Origin: Vulcanimicrobiota bacterium
Lineage (GTDB): Bacteria; Vulcanimicrobiota; Vulcanimicrobiia; Eremiobacterales; Eremiobacteraceae
NCBI GenBank assembly: GCA_014304875.1
Contig: JACRUD010000155.1
Location: forward strand, 1-34,037
Length of the DNA: 34,037 nt
Direction of reading: 5' to 3'
The number at the start of each line of letters is the position of its first letter. Within the stretch, counting starts at the first letter, position 1. Of the stretch, positions 8,064-19,600 are shown piece after piece. A model generated the notes under the pieces. That model had not been told where the DNA came from, ran no database searches, and saw only the letters and a list, made by a program, of their open reading frames with translations. Made by a program: the position numbers and the translations under genes.

Positions 8064-11000
8064 GCAGCCTCCGCGACCGGGCCCGCTTCATCGCGACCTA
8101 AGAAGCCTGCGTACAGGACGGGAATGAGCACCAAAGTGAACGCCGTGGCCGTGGAAAGCCCACCGATGACGGCGATCGCAAGCGGGCGCTCCATTTCAGC
8201 GCCCGACCCGATGCCCGCCGCCAAGGGCAGCAGACCGCCGATGGCCGCAAGCGTCGTCATCACGATCGGACGCAACCGCGTCCGCCCTGCGACGATGAGC
8301 GCTTGGGTCACCTCCTCTCCTGCCTGGCGCCGTTTGTTGGCGACATCGATCAACAAGATGCCGTTTTTCACCACGATCCCGACCAAGAGCAGCAACCCCA
8401 TGAACGAGGACACGTTGAGCGGCGTGCTTGTGACGACGAGGCCGATCGCGACGCCGATCGTCGCGAGCGGGATCGCGGTCAACACGACGAGCGGCAGGCG
8501 GAACGAATTGAAGGTCGCGAGCATGACCGCAAAGACCAGGATCACCGCGATTCCGATGACCGCCGCGAATTCGCGAAACGAGGATTGCTGCGCTTTGTAC
8601 TGGCCGCCGATGGACGCGCTGTAACCAGGCGGCAGCGGGATGCGCCGCAACTGGTCCTTGACCCCGGCCACCACGGCGGACAGGCTCGCCCCATTGATGT
8701 TCGCCGTGACGCGCACGACCCGCTGGGCATTGATCTCGTTGATGTCGGACGAGAGCGGTTGCGCGTTGAGGCGCGCCACGTCAGCCAAAGCGGCGGTGCC
8801 TGCTCCGGCCACGATCGGCGCGCCAGGCAGATCGGCGAACGTGTCGGGGCCGCCGCCCAGCGAGATGCGGACGGGCACCAGGTTCGCGCTGCCGGCGATC
8901 TGCGTGGCGACGGTGCCCTGCGCACCAGCCGAAACAGACTTGGCGATGTCGCTTGAATCGACGCCTAGAGCAGCCATGCGCGATCCCAGCGGCGCGATGC
9001 GCATGACGGGATCGTCATACGTGATGCCCGCGAATTGATCGACGATACCCGGCACGTCCGCGAGCTTTGCGGCGACTTGATTGGCAAGCGCGATGAGCTT
9101 TCGCTGGTTGTCACCGGCGATCGTGATTTCGATGGGCGACGGCGTGCCCGACAGATCGTTGACGATGTCTTCCAGTATCTGATGCAGTTCCAGTCGGGCG
9201 GCGGGCACGGCGACCGCCAAACGGAGCCGTAGGTCCTCGCTCACCGCGTCAAATGATCCCCGCTGGTTGCGGGCGACCAATCCCACGCGCAAGAGACCGC
9301 GGTTTTGCGGCATGGGCGAAAAGCCGTTCGTATCGATGCCCGTAAAGCGGCCTTCGCCCGAGATCGAGCGGTTTGCGAGCACGGTCTTCTCAATCCTCGT
9401 CGCCGCAGCTTCGCTGGCTGCCAGGGTTGTCCCAGCCGGCATGGTGTACCCTATCTCGAATTGTCCTTCGTCCATCTTCGGCAAAAAATCGCTCGGCAAG
9501 CGTGCCATGATCGCCACCGTAATCACCAAAATAGCCGCGCAAGCCGCATAAACGGTGCCGCGGTGCGACAGCGACCAGCGCAGCAGAGGCTCGTAGCGCT
9601 CCAAAAGACGCGTCAGAAAACCATGATCCTCCTTTGCATGACCCGCGTCGCCTAGGAAGCGCGTGGCAAGCCTGGGCGCGACGAACAGCGCCAAGAAAAG
9701 CGATACGATAAGAGATGAGGCCAGCGTGAACGCGAGCGCACGGAAGAAAAAGCCCGGCACGCCGGAAAGCAAGGCCAGCGGCAAGAAAACGACAACCGTG
9801 GTGGCCGTCGACGCTGCCATGGGGGCGGCGATTTGCCCCATCGACTGGACGACGACGGACGGCATGGGCTCTGTCGGGCGCTCGCGCAGATTGCGGGCGA
9901 TGTTTTCGATGACCACGATCGCATCATCGATGATCAGCCCGACGGCCACCGCGAGACCTCCGACGCTCATCAAGTTCAGCGTTTGGCCGGAGCGGTCGAG
10001 CACCAAGACGGTGATCGCCATGGCAAGCGGGATGACCGCCGCTGCGACGAGCGTTATACGAAGGTTGCGCAGGAACGCCAGGATGACCAAGACGGCAAGC
10101 AGAGCGCCGAGCAGAATCGCATCGCGAAGCGCGCGCTGAGATTGAACGATGAGATCGGTTTGGTTCCAAAATAAATGGATGGTCGTTCCTTGCGGCAGCC
10201 GCCCTTTGACGCCATCCATGCGGTCTTCGAACCCCCGGGCCAGTCGCACCGCATCGGCGCCGGGCAACCCGTAGACGTTGACGAACACGGCCGTTTGGGC
10301 ATCGAACGACGTCGCATTGCTGGGTGCAGACACGCCCAGCTTGACTTCGCCCAGCGCGCTGATGGGAAGCGAGGCGCCGTCTTTGAGTGGAACCACGACC
10401 GAGCCGATGGATCGCACATCGTGAAGCGACGCATCGACGACCAGGACGTATCGTTGGTAGAAGTGGGTCGCAAGACCCACCGCCCGCACGTCGTTCGCGT
10501 TGGCCAAGGCGGTCTCGACCTGAGACGGCGAGACGTTGTGCGCCGCCAACGCCGAGGCATTGAGGAGCACGTGAAATTCACGCTGAGGGCCGCCGGCGAC
10601 CGCCACCCGAGCCAATCCGGGCACTCCGGCAAACGCCGGCACGAGCGTGCGCTGGGCGAATTCCCGCAGCAGGGCTTGCGAGAGAGTGTTCGACGTGAGC
10701 GCGTATGACAACACCGACTCACTGTTGGGGTTCACGATGACGGCGGAGACGTCGACGCCGGCAGGCAGAGTCGACCGGACCTGTGAGATGGCTTGGTTGG
10801 TCGACTCCAGATCCACTCGCGGATCCGTTTTGGGGTCGAAACTGATCAACATCTCTGAAGATCCTTGAGCCGACGTCGATCGAACTTCGGTGACGTTGGG
10901 CAGAGTCTGAAACAATCGTTCCAGGGGCTGCGTCACGGCGACACGGGTCTGAGCGGGCGGCAGCTGACCGGCATCTGCGACGACGTCTATCCGAGAAAAG

Positions 11001-11167
11001 CTCATCGTCGGAAAGATGCTCTGGGCGGTGTCGAGATACGCGTAAACGCCCAACAGCGCCAGAGCTGCGACGACGAACAACAGAACTTTATCGTGACGCT
11101 GTGCGAACCGCCCTATATCCATCGCGATACCGATGCCCGTGCAACCATCTGCGCTCCAATACACCAT
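8060..11167 (-). CDS. Efflux RND transporter permease (AcrB/HAE1-like)
   Basis: About 1000 aa, GGLAVAVGLIIDDAIVVIENIARNL in TM4, SIGGQYKAQQSSF, FMGLLLLVGIVVKNGILLIDVANKRRQAG, GSGAEMERPLAIAVIGGL; true start may be the internal ATG at 11122 (MDIGRFAQRHDKV). Confidence 0.93.
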   Translation of the reverse strand: MVYWSADGCTGIGIAMDIGRFAQRHDKVLLFVVAALALLGVYAYLDTAQSIFPTMSFSRIDVVADAGQLPPAQTRVAVTQPLERLFQTLPNVTEVRSTSAQGSSEMLISFDPKTDPRVDLESTNQAISQVRSTLPAGVDVSAVIVNPNSESVLSYALTSNTLSQALLREFAQRTLVPAFAGVPGLARVAVAGGPQREFHVLLNASALAAHNVSPSQVETALANANDVRAVGLATHFYQRYVLVVDASLHDVRSIGSVVVPLKDGASLPISALGEVKLGVSAPSNATSFDAQTAVFVNVYGLPGADAVRLARGFEDRMDGVKGRLPQGTTIHLFWNQTDLIVQSQRALRDAILLGALLAVLVILAFLRNLRITLVAAAVIPLAMAITVLVLDRSGQTLNLMSVGGLAVAVGLIIDDAIVVIENIARNLRERPTEPMPSVVVQSMGQIAAPMAASTATTVVVFLPLALLSGVPGFFFRALAFTLASSLIVSLFLALFVAPRLATRFLGDAGHAKEDHGFLTRLLERYEPLLRWSLSHRGTVYAACAAILVITVAIMARLPSDFLPKMDEGQFEIGYTMPAGTTLAASEAAATRIEKTVLANRSISGEGRFTGIDTNGFSPMPQNRGLLRVGLVARNQRGSFDAVSEDLRLRLAVAVPAARLELHQILEDIVNDLSGTPSPIEITIAGDNQRKLIALANQVAAKLADVPGIVDQFAGITYDDPVMRIAPLGSRMAALGVDSSDIAKSVSAGAQGTVATQIAGSANLVPVRISLGGGPDTFADLPGAPIVAGAGTAALADVARLNAQPLSSDINEINAQRVVRVTANINGASLSAVVAGVKDQLRRIPLPPGYSASIGGQYKAQQSSFREFAAVIGIAVILVFAVMLATFNSFRLPLVVLTAIPLATIGVAIGLVVTSTPLNVSSFMGLLLLVGIVVKNGILLIDVANKRRQAGEEVTQALIVAGRTRLRPIVMTTLAAIGGLLPLAAGIGSGAEMERPLAIAVIGGLSTATAFTLVLIPVLYAGFLGRDEAGPVAEAA

Positions 11168-11168
11168 A

Positions 11169-11193
11169 CGTCCGGGAGAACGTCTGCCGGACG
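11169..11193. other. Inverted repeat CGTCCGG-N11-CCGGACG upstream of the RND permease
   Basis: Perfect 7 bp inverted repeat read directly in the gap between 11167 and 11214. Confidence 0.5.
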
Positions 11194-11213
11194 GAGTTAA
11201 TCAGGGAAAGAGA

Positions 11214-11819
11214 CTAGCGCGCTGACAGTTGGGGCGGCGGGCGGTTGAACAGCGCCGGCGGCCAGACGGCGTAGCCGGCCAGGATGAGGTCGACTGAGGC
11301 AGCCTGAGGTAAGGTGCGCGACGAGGCGAGCGGCCGAAGACGCATGGGAGCGATCGCGCCCGCAAGTTTGGGGATCATGCGTGCGACCGCCGACACGAAG
11401 AGCCAACTGAAGAGCGCCATAAGAACGATGACGATCAGCGAAGCCGCCATATCGCCCGCAGCATCTCCGTCGCTCGCACCGACTTGGGATAGCAACCCGA
11501 TCCCGACCTGCGCGCCTGCGGACAAGGCGATAAATTTCCATCCCCGACCGCCGAACGGCAGACATTCGAGCTGCCTGCGCATGTCGCCCTTCGGCAGCGC
11601 GTCGACGAAGAATATGGCGGCCGCCGCCGAGATGCCGATGACGAACGCCCAAGCGTCGAGGCTCGCCCAGGTACCCGGTAGCCGTCCGTGCTCGGCCGAT
11701 TCCATGATGCTCTCGATGGCGACGGCGCACAGTCCGTACATCGCAGCGTAGATCAGGACGACGGCATAGCGGCTGAGCAGCGCCCGAAGGACACGGCGGA
11801 CAGGCATAGGCCTAGTCAT
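11214..11819 (-). CDS. Hypothetical multi-TM membrane protein upstream of the efflux operon
   Basis: 201 aa ORF with about four hydrophobic segments, same strand as the RND operon. Confidence 0.6.
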   Translation of the reverse strand: MTRPMPVRRVLRALLSRYAVVLIYAAMYGLCAVAIESIMESAEHGRLPGTWASLDAWAFVIGISAAAAIFFVDALPKGDMRRQLECLPFGGRGWKFIALSAGAQVGIGLLSQVGASDGDAAGDMAASLIVIVLMALFSWLFVSAVARMIPKLAGAIAPMRLRPLASSRTLPQAASVDLILAGYAVWPPALFNRPPPQLSAR

Positions 11820-11998
11820 TTAGCGGAATTCGCGGATACCTGTTTGCGAGCCTGCGGACAAGCAAGGGGATAACGTCCGATAGTCCTCGCGGCGAAAAGC
11901 GGTGGTCGTATCGGGAGCGGCGGCAGCAATACCACCGACTTGACATTTACCGCTATGAGCGAAGGTTTTGCCGGCTTATTGTCCATATTGTTGACTGC

Positions 11999-13309
11999 TT
12001 GAACCGTCAGCCGTTACGACGATTTGCCTGGCCGTGCCTGGCGGGCGCTTGCCTTGTGTTTGCGGCGGCTGCTTTGGCGTCGATTCCGTCCCCTGCGAAC
12101 CAGCCGAGCGCCGCGATCGGCGCCTACATCGTCCTTTCACTGTCGGCCTTGGTGGGCATCGCTCTCTTATGGCGCAGGGACGATCGCGGAGCAGTCGTCC
12201 TGCTGGTGGTGGTCGCCGTACTTGCTCGCGCACCCTTTGTGCTCAAGCAGCCCTTCCTCTCTTCTGATGCGTACCGCTACTTGTGGGATGGTCGGGCATT
12301 GCTTCACGGGTTCAATCCCTACGTCATAGCGCCGAACAGCCCCGTGATGCACTGGCTCCGGCTCGGTTGGCTCTATCAGTACGTCGACTGGCATTGGGCG
12401 TCGTCCATCTACCCGCCGTTGGACCTCGCGCTGTTTGCGCTGGCCGACAGACTCGACGACGCCGGGCTTTTAGGCATCAAAACATTGGTGGAGATCGGAG
12501 ATTTGACGGCGCTTTGGGTGCTGATCGCCGCGCTGCGCCGCCGTGGGATTCCCGCCGGTCGCGCGGCGCTCTACGGGTGGAGTCCGCTCGTCATCATGGA
12601 ATTCGCATGGAGCGGCCATGAGGAGGCCTGGTGCGTTGCCGCGCTTGTGGTTGCGATCTTCCTTCACGATCGCGGCGGTCGAATCGGTTCGGCGCTCGCG
12701 CTAGCGGGCGCGGTCCTCGTGAAGCTCTATCCGTTGGCGCTCATTCCGGCGTTTTTTCCGAGGAAATCTTGGGGGTTCGCGTGCACCTGCCTGGCAGTCG
12801 TCGTGTTGGCGTACCTGCCCTTTGCGTTATGGAATCCCGATATCTTCGGGTTCCTGTCAACATTCGTGGCCCAATACCATCAAAACGACACGCTGCATTT
12901 AGTGCTCGGGACGCGTGGTTCCGAAGCGCTTTTCGGCTTGTGCGTCGCCGCGGCGTTTTACGCGCGGTCGCGAGGCGCGGATCTTGTCGTCAGCGTCGTG
13001 ATGCTCGTCCTCGCGTACTTGCTGCTCGCGCCGAGCGTCTATCCCTGGTACGTCACGGTTTTCGCGGCTCTGCTGCCGCTGATCCCCGACGTCCTAAGCG
13101 GCAGACTGCGGGCGCTCATGATCGGCTTGCTGTGCTGGATCGCCTTCGGGATATTGGGGTACGCCGGAGAGGCGTCGATCGCGGCCCGCGTCACCGAGTA
13201 CGCTCCGCTATTCGTCGGGGCAGCCATCGTCGGCTTGCAATGGGCGTCCGAGCGCACGTTTTTTCCAGCGCCCGCGCCGGCTTTGGCATCCGACAGCAGA
13301 ATCGACTGA
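11999..13309 (+). CDS. GT-C type membrane glycosyltransferase (DUF2029/GT87 or mannosyltransferase-like)
   Basis: Multi-TM protein with SSDAYRYLWDGRALLHGFNPYVIAPNSP (acidic GT-C loop), SIYPPLDLALFALAD, YGWSPLVIMEFAWSGHEEAW, LLAPSVYPWYVTVFAALLPL; TTG start in the track. Confidence 0.75.
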   Translation: MNRQPLRRFAWPCLAGACLVFAAAALASIPSPANQPSAAIGAYIVLSLSALVGIALLWRRDDRGAVVLLVVVAVLARAPFVLKQPFLSSDAYRYLWDGRALLHGFNPYVIAPNSPVMHWLRLGWLYQYVDWHWASSIYPPLDLALFALADRLDDAGLLGIKTLVEIGDLTALWVLIAALRRRGIPAGRAALYGWSPLVIMEFAWSGHEEAWCVAALVVAIFLHDRGGRIGSALALAGAVLVKLYPLALIPAFFPRKSWGFACTCLAVVVLAYLPFALWNPDIFGFLSTFVAQYHQNDTLHLVLGTRGSEALFGLCVAAAFYARSRGADLVVSVVMLVLAYLLLAPSVYPWYVTVFAALLPLIPDVLSGRLRALMIGLLCWIAFGILGYAGEASIAARVTEYAPLFVGAAIVGLQWASERTFFPAPAPALASDSRID

Positions 13310-13335
13310 GAAGCTCGCCGCCGCCGCGTTGCGCG

Positions 13336-16300
13336 TCAGCGTAGCGGCGACACGCTCGTCGCGCTCAACGCCGCATCGAGCGTTGCGAGGTCGCCTTTCA
13401 GCCGGTTGTAGGACGCCATAGCGGCATCGAACTGCGCTCGCACTTCGTCGGCTTGCTGCTTGAGCGCAGCCGACGGCGGCGAGAACGACGAGCCCAGTCC
13501 GAACGCGATTCCTTCGAGACGCTCGCGCAATTTGTCCGCCATGGTGATGGAATCTTCTTCGTTTTTGGGATCGGACGTGAGCGTTGACTTCAGCGAGGCG
13601 GCTTCACGCTGGAGCGACTGCGCGATCGCCAGAGCCGCGGTCGACGCGCCGGCTTTGCGCAACCGGACGATCTTTCCGGGTAAGTCCCTTTGGATGGCAT
13701 CGATACGGTTTAGCGCCTCATCGATGCGAGACAACTGCCCCAATTGAGAGGCGATGAAGTCATGGCGTTCGATCGCCTGGGCTTGCGTCCAGTTGAGGTG
13801 AGGGTCGGCCTTGACCTCGAGCGTTCGATCCAGCGTCTGCCCGTTGCTGTGCAAGCGCACGGTGTACGTTCCTGGAACTGCTTCCGCACCGTCATCCGGC
13901 CCGCGATTCCATTTGGCCGCGCCGTTCCATTTCACCGGGGGGTCTTCTGCCAAGTCCCACGCGATTCGGCTTATGCCCGCGTCGTTGGGAACGTAAGGTT
14001 TGGGCTTGTCATGGACCTCATGCGTTCCGGCGAGGTGGCGCACCACCCGGCCCGCGGCGTCGATGATGTCGATGGTCGGGGCGCCGTCCGACTTCTTCGA
14101 TTGATAGTAGCTCAGCAGCGCGCCGTAGTCAGGATTGTCGCCGGACCAGCTCGTCGGATCACCCTCTTGCGGCGACCATTGGACGAAACGGTAGGCCGTT
14201 CGCGGGGGAAATAGGTACGTGCCGGCGCTCTTGGCCGCGTCGAGCTGTTGCAGCGGAGTCAGATCGTCCAGAATCCATAGCGACCGGCCGTGCGTGGCCG
14301 CGATCAGGTCGTTGGCCTGCGGATGGACGCGCAGGTCGCGAACCGACGCAGTCGGCAGATTGAGCTGCAATCTCTGCCAGCGAGCTCCGCCGTCGAACGA
14401 GGCCCACATGCTCTCCTCCAGACCGGCATACAGCAAGTTTGGGTTGCGGGGATCTTGGCGCACGACACGCACGAACTGATCGCGCGGCAGATTTGAAGCG
14501 ATGGAGCGCCACGTCCCACCGTAGTCGTCGGTCTCGAATAGATAGGGCGCGCGGTCCCCCGAGCGATGGCGGTCGACCACCGCAAAAGCCATAGCGGCCG
14601 AGTGCGGCGACGGCTCGACCGCTTCGACTCGGCCGTCGGGAGGCACGCCGGACATGGTGACGTTCTTCCAGTGGACCCCGCCGTCGCGCGTCAACTGTAC
14701 GAGACCGTCGTCCGTCCCGACCCAGATGAGACCGGGCTCTTTGAGCGACGGAGCGATATCCAAAATCGTGTCTGAGAACTCGGCCCCGGAAACGTCGAGC
14801 GTGATGGGACCGCCGGAGACCTGTTGATGCGACTTGTCGTTGAGCGTCAGATCGGGGCTGATGACGGTCCAGTGCTGACCGCGATCGCGTGTCGAGAAGA
14901 CGACGTTGCCGCCGAAATAGGCCACGTGCGGGTCTTGCGGCGAAAAAGCAAGCGGAGAGTCCCAGTTAAAGCGATAGGGCAAGTCGGCGATCGCGATGCC
15001 ATTGGTGTCGCGCGGGTACGGCGAGATATCGACGTCCTCTTGAGTGCGCGTATCGTATATGGCGAGCGAACCATTCTCGGTATCGTTCCAGATCAAGTGA
15101 GCGTCGAGCGGGTCGGGCCAAATCCACTCGCCGTCGCCTCCGTTGACCAAGAACCAGTTGCGGTTATGGATGCCGGCCGGGTCGAGGCTGTTCGAGGGAC
15201 CGCAGAAGCCGCTGTTGTCCTGCAAGCCGCCGCACACGTTGTACGGGATCTGCGTGTCGTATCCGAGATGGTAGATCTGCCCGACGGCGACGTTGAGATC
15301 CCAAAACCACGATTGACCGCCGTCGTGGGAAAAGTCGATTCCGCCATCATTTCCCAGGGCCATGCGCTTGCCGCCGGAGGCGATCCACATAACGTGCATG
15401 TCGCCGTGGGGCGCATTGTGAATGGCTTTGAACGTCTTGCCGCCATCCTTGCTTTGCGCCAAGAACAGCGCCAAACTAAACACGTGGTCTGCATTTTTCG
15501 GATCGACGTAGATGTGGCTGAAGTAGAACGGGCGCTGGGTGACGATCGTATCCGATGTCATGAGGCGCCACGTATCACCGCCGTCGTCCGAGCGCCACAA
15601 AACGCCGTGCCGAGACTGGATGGCGGCGTACACTCGCTTCGGTTTCGATGAAGCGACCGCTATTCCGATGCGGCCCACGAGCCCCGGTGGCAGTCCGTGG
15701 CCTGTAAGCTTCTTCCAACTGCGTCCGCCGTCGCCGGATTTATACAATCCGTCAGCCGGTCCGCCGCTGCTCAAATTCCATGGAATGCGCCGGTACTGCC
15801 AGATGCCGGCATACACCACGTCTGGATGGGCCGGATCCCACGCCATGTCGGAAACGCCGCTTTGCGGACCGACGTAAAGGGTCTTTTGCCACGTACGCCC
15901 GCCATCGGCGCTGCGATAGACGCCTCTCTCCGAGCTGTCTTTGAATGGGCTTCCCAACGCGCCGACGAGCACGACCTTGCGGTCGCGGGGATCGATCAGG
16001 ATCTTCGAAATCTGCGACGTTCCTTCGAGTCCGCGGTGCTGCCATTTCTTGCCTCCGTCGGTCGTCTGCCAAACACCGTCCCCGTAGGAAACGTCGTTAC
16101 GCGGGTTGGCTTCGCCAGTTCCGACCCAAACATCGTTCTCGTCTCTGGAGTCGATCGCGATCGCTCCGATTGCCGCCACCGGCTGCTTTTCGAACACGGC
16201 CTGCCAGCTGTTCCCGCCGTCGGCGGTCTTGAACACTCCGCCTCCTGCCGCACCGATGTAGTACAACTCAGGGTCGGCGTCGGTGCCCGCCACCGCTGAA

Positions 16301-16482
16301 ACGCGGCCGCCGGACAACGCGGGTCCGATCGAACGCCATTGCAGCCGCTCGAAAGGCTGCGCCGGTTTGGGGCTCTGAGCAGGCGTGCGCGGTTCTTGGA
16401 CTTTCGGGGCTGCCGCAAGTTGCAGCGGCAGCAACAGCAACAGCGCCGTGATAGGAAGCACGCGGAAACTGGACGGACGCAT
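13336..16482 (-). CDS. Secreted VPS10/sortilin-like BNR-repeat (WD40/YVTN-like) protein
   Basis: Signal peptide MRPSSFRVLPITALLLLLPLQLAAA; repeated BNR/Asp-box motifs (FKTADGGNSWQAVF, WQTTDGGKKWQHR, YRSADGGRTWQKTL, YKSGDGGRSWKKL, WRSDDGGDTWRLM). Confidence 0.88.
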   Translation of the reverse strand: MRPSSFRVLPITALLLLLPLQLAAAPKVQEPRTPAQSPKPAQPFERLQWRSIGPALSGGRVSAVAGTDADPELYYIGAAGGGVFKTADGGNSWQAVFEKQPVAAIGAIAIDSRDENDVWVGTGEANPRNDVSYGDGVWQTTDGGKKWQHRGLEGTSQISKILIDPRDRKVVLVGALGSPFKDSSERGVYRSADGGRTWQKTLYVGPQSGVSDMAWDPAHPDVVYAGIWQYRRIPWNLSSGGPADGLYKSGDGGRSWKKLTGHGLPPGLVGRIGIAVASSKPKRVYAAIQSRHGVLWRSDDGGDTWRLMTSDTIVTQRPFYFSHIYVDPKNADHVFSLALFLAQSKDGGKTFKAIHNAPHGDMHVMWIASGGKRMALGNDGGIDFSHDGGQSWFWDLNVAVGQIYHLGYDTQIPYNVCGGLQDNSGFCGPSNSLDPAGIHNRNWFLVNGGDGEWIWPDPLDAHLIWNDTENGSLAIYDTRTQEDVDISPYPRDTNGIAIADLPYRFNWDSPLAFSPQDPHVAYFGGNVVFSTRDRGQHWTVISPDLTLNDKSHQQVSGGPITLDVSGAEFSDTILDIAPSLKEPGLIWVGTDDGLVQLTRDGGVHWKNVTMSGVPPDGRVEAVEPSPHSAAMAFAVVDRHRSGDRAPYLFETDDYGGTWRSIASNLPRDQFVRVVRQDPRNPNLLYAGLEESMWASFDGGARWQRLQLNLPTASVRDLRVHPQANDLIAATHGRSLWILDDLTPLQQLDAAKSAGTYLFPPRTAYRFVQWSPQEGDPTSWSGDNPDYGALLSYYQSKKSDGAPTIDIIDAAGRVVRHLAGTHEVHDKPKPYVPNDAGISRIAWDLAEDPPVKWNGAAKWNRGPDDGAEAVPGTYTVRLHSNGQTLDRTLEVKADPHLNWTQAQAIERHDFIASQLGQLSRIDEALNRIDAIQRDLPGKIVRLRKAGASTAALAIAQSLQREAASLKSTLTSDPKNEEDSITMADKLRERLEGIAFGLGSSFSPPSAALKQQADEVRAQFDAAMASYNRLKGDLATLDAALSATSVSPLR

Positions 16483-16631
16483 GAACGGTCCTTTCGAAAC
16501 GGCTGGAAGCGATATGGATGGAACCCTAAGGGTGCCGCTATCGGATTGCAAAGGCGTGGAATCCTTCGCGGACGCCCTATGATGGGCTTATTTGCCATAA
16601 CTGGGCGAACGGGCGAGCGGTGTGGGCGGCT

Positions 16632-19600
16632 CTAACCGATGGCTATTGCCTCGCGGCGCTCTGCCACAACGGGTGCGCTAGGAAGCGGGATGCGGACGAC
16701 GCTGCCCGCGGACGGGCTGATCCGCTGGCCGGGTAAAATAATTCCGACCAAGTTCAGCGGGTCGGCGCTGTTGACGCTGAGCGGCTCGTCTTGCGGCGCT
16801 GAAAGTGCGTCCGCCCCGCGACGCAGTGCGCGCAGTAGATCGAGCGCTTCGGGAAGGCAAAATTGCTCGCCGACGAACCCCGACACGAATCGGCCGCCCC
16901 GGATTTCCCCGCGGTCCTCTAGACGACGCAGCGCCGTGAGGAGTTCACGCCACGGAGGGATTAAGGTCTCGCGCGTCAGCAGGTCCCGAAACACGACGCC
17001 CCAGCGTGCCAGCAATCGCCGCGCGAAAAATTCAGCATCCGGCGAGACTGTTTGCGCGTGACGCAACAAAGCCCAGCGGCCGGGGGCGTTGCGCGGCCGA
17101 GCGCGTCTGTTCCGCCAGCCGACGCCTAACCGACGTTTCGCGCTCACCAGCGAGCGCAGATTATCGAACCCATCCGCGGTCACGAGACCTGCAGCCACGA
17201 GCTCCCACAGCGCATCTTCGGCTTCGCTCGGCAGACGGCCGCAGACGCGCAGGATATCCGGGAAAAACAATGCTCCGCGCGCGCGTAGTTCTTCCAGGAT
17301 GGCGCGCGCCGAAGCGGAGAGCGCAGGACTTGCGTCGGGCGCCATGCCGGCCAGCACGTCGGCGTGCTCGCGCATGAAGATCGCAATCGGCGCGGCGCGC
17401 GTCGGCCTCACGCGCCGCGAGAGCGGCTGAGCTCCATCGACAAAAGCGGGGTGCGGCGAAAGCCGGCCCCACATCACCTCGCCGGAGCGGCACAGCTGGT
17501 CCAAGTACTCGGGGCGATAACGCGAAACCCGTGCCGGTAAGACCTGACCCTCCCAGGCGGCAGCCGGTATCTCGTACCCTTCCATCTGGCGCAGCACTTG
17601 AAGCGTGCCGTCGACTCCATGCAACCGCGTGCCGGGCGTCACATGTTGCCAGCGACCTAAGAAGCGGACGAACTGAGCGGAGCTGACCGGTTCGATCTCC
17701 CGCCGCAACCGCCCTAACGTCAGCCGGTGGATGCGGGCCAGCACCCGTCGATTGCACCATTCGACGGGGCTTTTTCCCGTAAAGCTTCCCCGCAGGACTT
17801 GGCCGTCCGTCTCGATCCGCAACAGCGCCGCGTCGATCGTGGACTGCGGCAAGCAAAAGCGTTGCGCCAACTCCGCCGCCGTCACGGGGCCGCCGCTTTC
17901 GAGCCATCCGCGCACGATCTCCGTGGCGGCGGCGTCCGTCTCGGCCGGCGCGCCGCGCGGCGACGGGACGGCTGAAATGGCCGGATGCAGAACGGCCGAC
18001 GGATACGCGACGAGTGCGATCTCCAAACGCTCGGCCGCCACCCAAAACGTCGCGCTTGCCGCGCTCAGAAGCGTTGCGCGTCCGAGCGATCGTAACCGTT
18101 CGAAGTACTCCGTCCAAGAAGGCACCGGAGGCAACACGATCAGGGTAAGCAACGCGTCGTGTAGCTCGTCTGCATCGCGCACGACCGGCCACGATTCTTC
18201 GCTCACCTGCGCGACGACGTGGCCATCGAACGCACCGTCGCGAAGGGCGACGTCGGCGGGCAAGGTTCGGCGCAGTTGAACGGCAAGCGATCGGCGTTCC
18301 TCGAGCGGCGCGTCATCGAGATAGGCATAGGGGTGAGCGTTGAGAATCTCGTGGGCGAATGGGGAAGGCTCCGCGGTATCGATGGCGGTCGTTTGGATCT
18401 CGCCGCATTCGATGCCCCGCAGAACCGCTTTGAGGCCATCCAGGTCCATCGCTTCGTGCAGGCAATCGGCAATCGTCTGATTGACGAGCGGATGATCCGG
18501 TATGCGGATCTCACCGCTCAGGTTTTCCGGGCACGCAGCCTGATCCGGAAAAACGCCGGCCATCAGATCGTCGGCTTTCATGCGCATGATCGGTGCGGCG
18601 ACCTTGCGGCCTCCCCGAAACCGCAGAATCGCAAGCGAGCGCGAAGCATTCCAGCGCCAGCGCGCGGCGAACATCGGCGAGGCAAGCAAGGCGTGCGTCA
18701 GGACCCCTTCGACGGTGGCTTCCTTGAGGAATTCGAAGATGATGGCGAGCGGGAACGCGTGCTGTTCGCTCAGCGAGATGACGATGCCGTCGTCGGTTGC
18801 CGCCGCCTGCAGTTCCACGTTGAACGATCGGCAGAATCTCTTGCGCAACGCGAGACCCCAGGCGCGGTTGATGCGGGCCCCCAGCGGTGCATGTAGGACG
18901 AGTTGCATGCCGCCCGCCTCGTCGAAAAAACGCTCCGCGACCACCATCCGGCTCGATGGCAGCGTCCCGAGCATGTTCGTCCCCGCGACGACGTAAGCCG
19001 TCGCCTGTTCGGCACCGGTCCGGTCCAGGCCGCACTGTTCGATAAGGAACTCCTCGGCCGCCGGGAGCCCCGACGATCGTGCGATGCGTTCGATCTCTTC
19101 GCGCAGGTCTGCAACGCCATGCGACAGTTCGAGCGTCCGGCCAGGACCTTCGCCATTCCAAAATGGCACGGAGGGGGCAGCGCCGTGGGCATCTTCCACT
19201 CGGATGCGGCCCGGCTCCACCCGCCGTACCCTCCACGAATTGATGCCGAGCAAGAAGATGTCGCCCGCCATGCTCTCGACCGCGAAGTCTTCGTCGAGCG
19301 AGCCGATGATCGCCCCTTCAGGTTCTACAACGACAGCGTACGCGGCGTTATCCGGAATGGCGCCGCCGCAGGTTATGGCCGCCAGCCGGCCGCCGCGCCG
19401 CGAGCGAATGCGGCCGTTGACCCGATCGCGATGCAGCAAGGCACCGCTGCGACCGCGCGAGACGGCGATCCCATCCGACAGCATCTCGACCACACCGTCG
19501 AAATCTCGCCGGCTCAGCGAGCCGTACGAATACGTCCCACTAAAAGTCGCGTACAGATCATCTTCCTTCCACTCCTCAACGGCGCAGGCTGCGACGATTT

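Noticed and set aside
11940-11968. TTGACA-like -35 upstream of the GT-C glycosyltransferase gene
   Set aside because: No convincing -10 box at 16-18 bp spacing.
14824-15651. 275 aa plus-strand ORF
   Set aside because: Antisense to the VPS10/BNR gene, low-complexity composition typical of GC-rich shadow ORFs, no recognisable domain.
17161-18192. 343 aa minus-strand ORF
   Set aside because: Alternative frame of the Lhr gene, Arg/Gly/Ala-rich, no domain signature.
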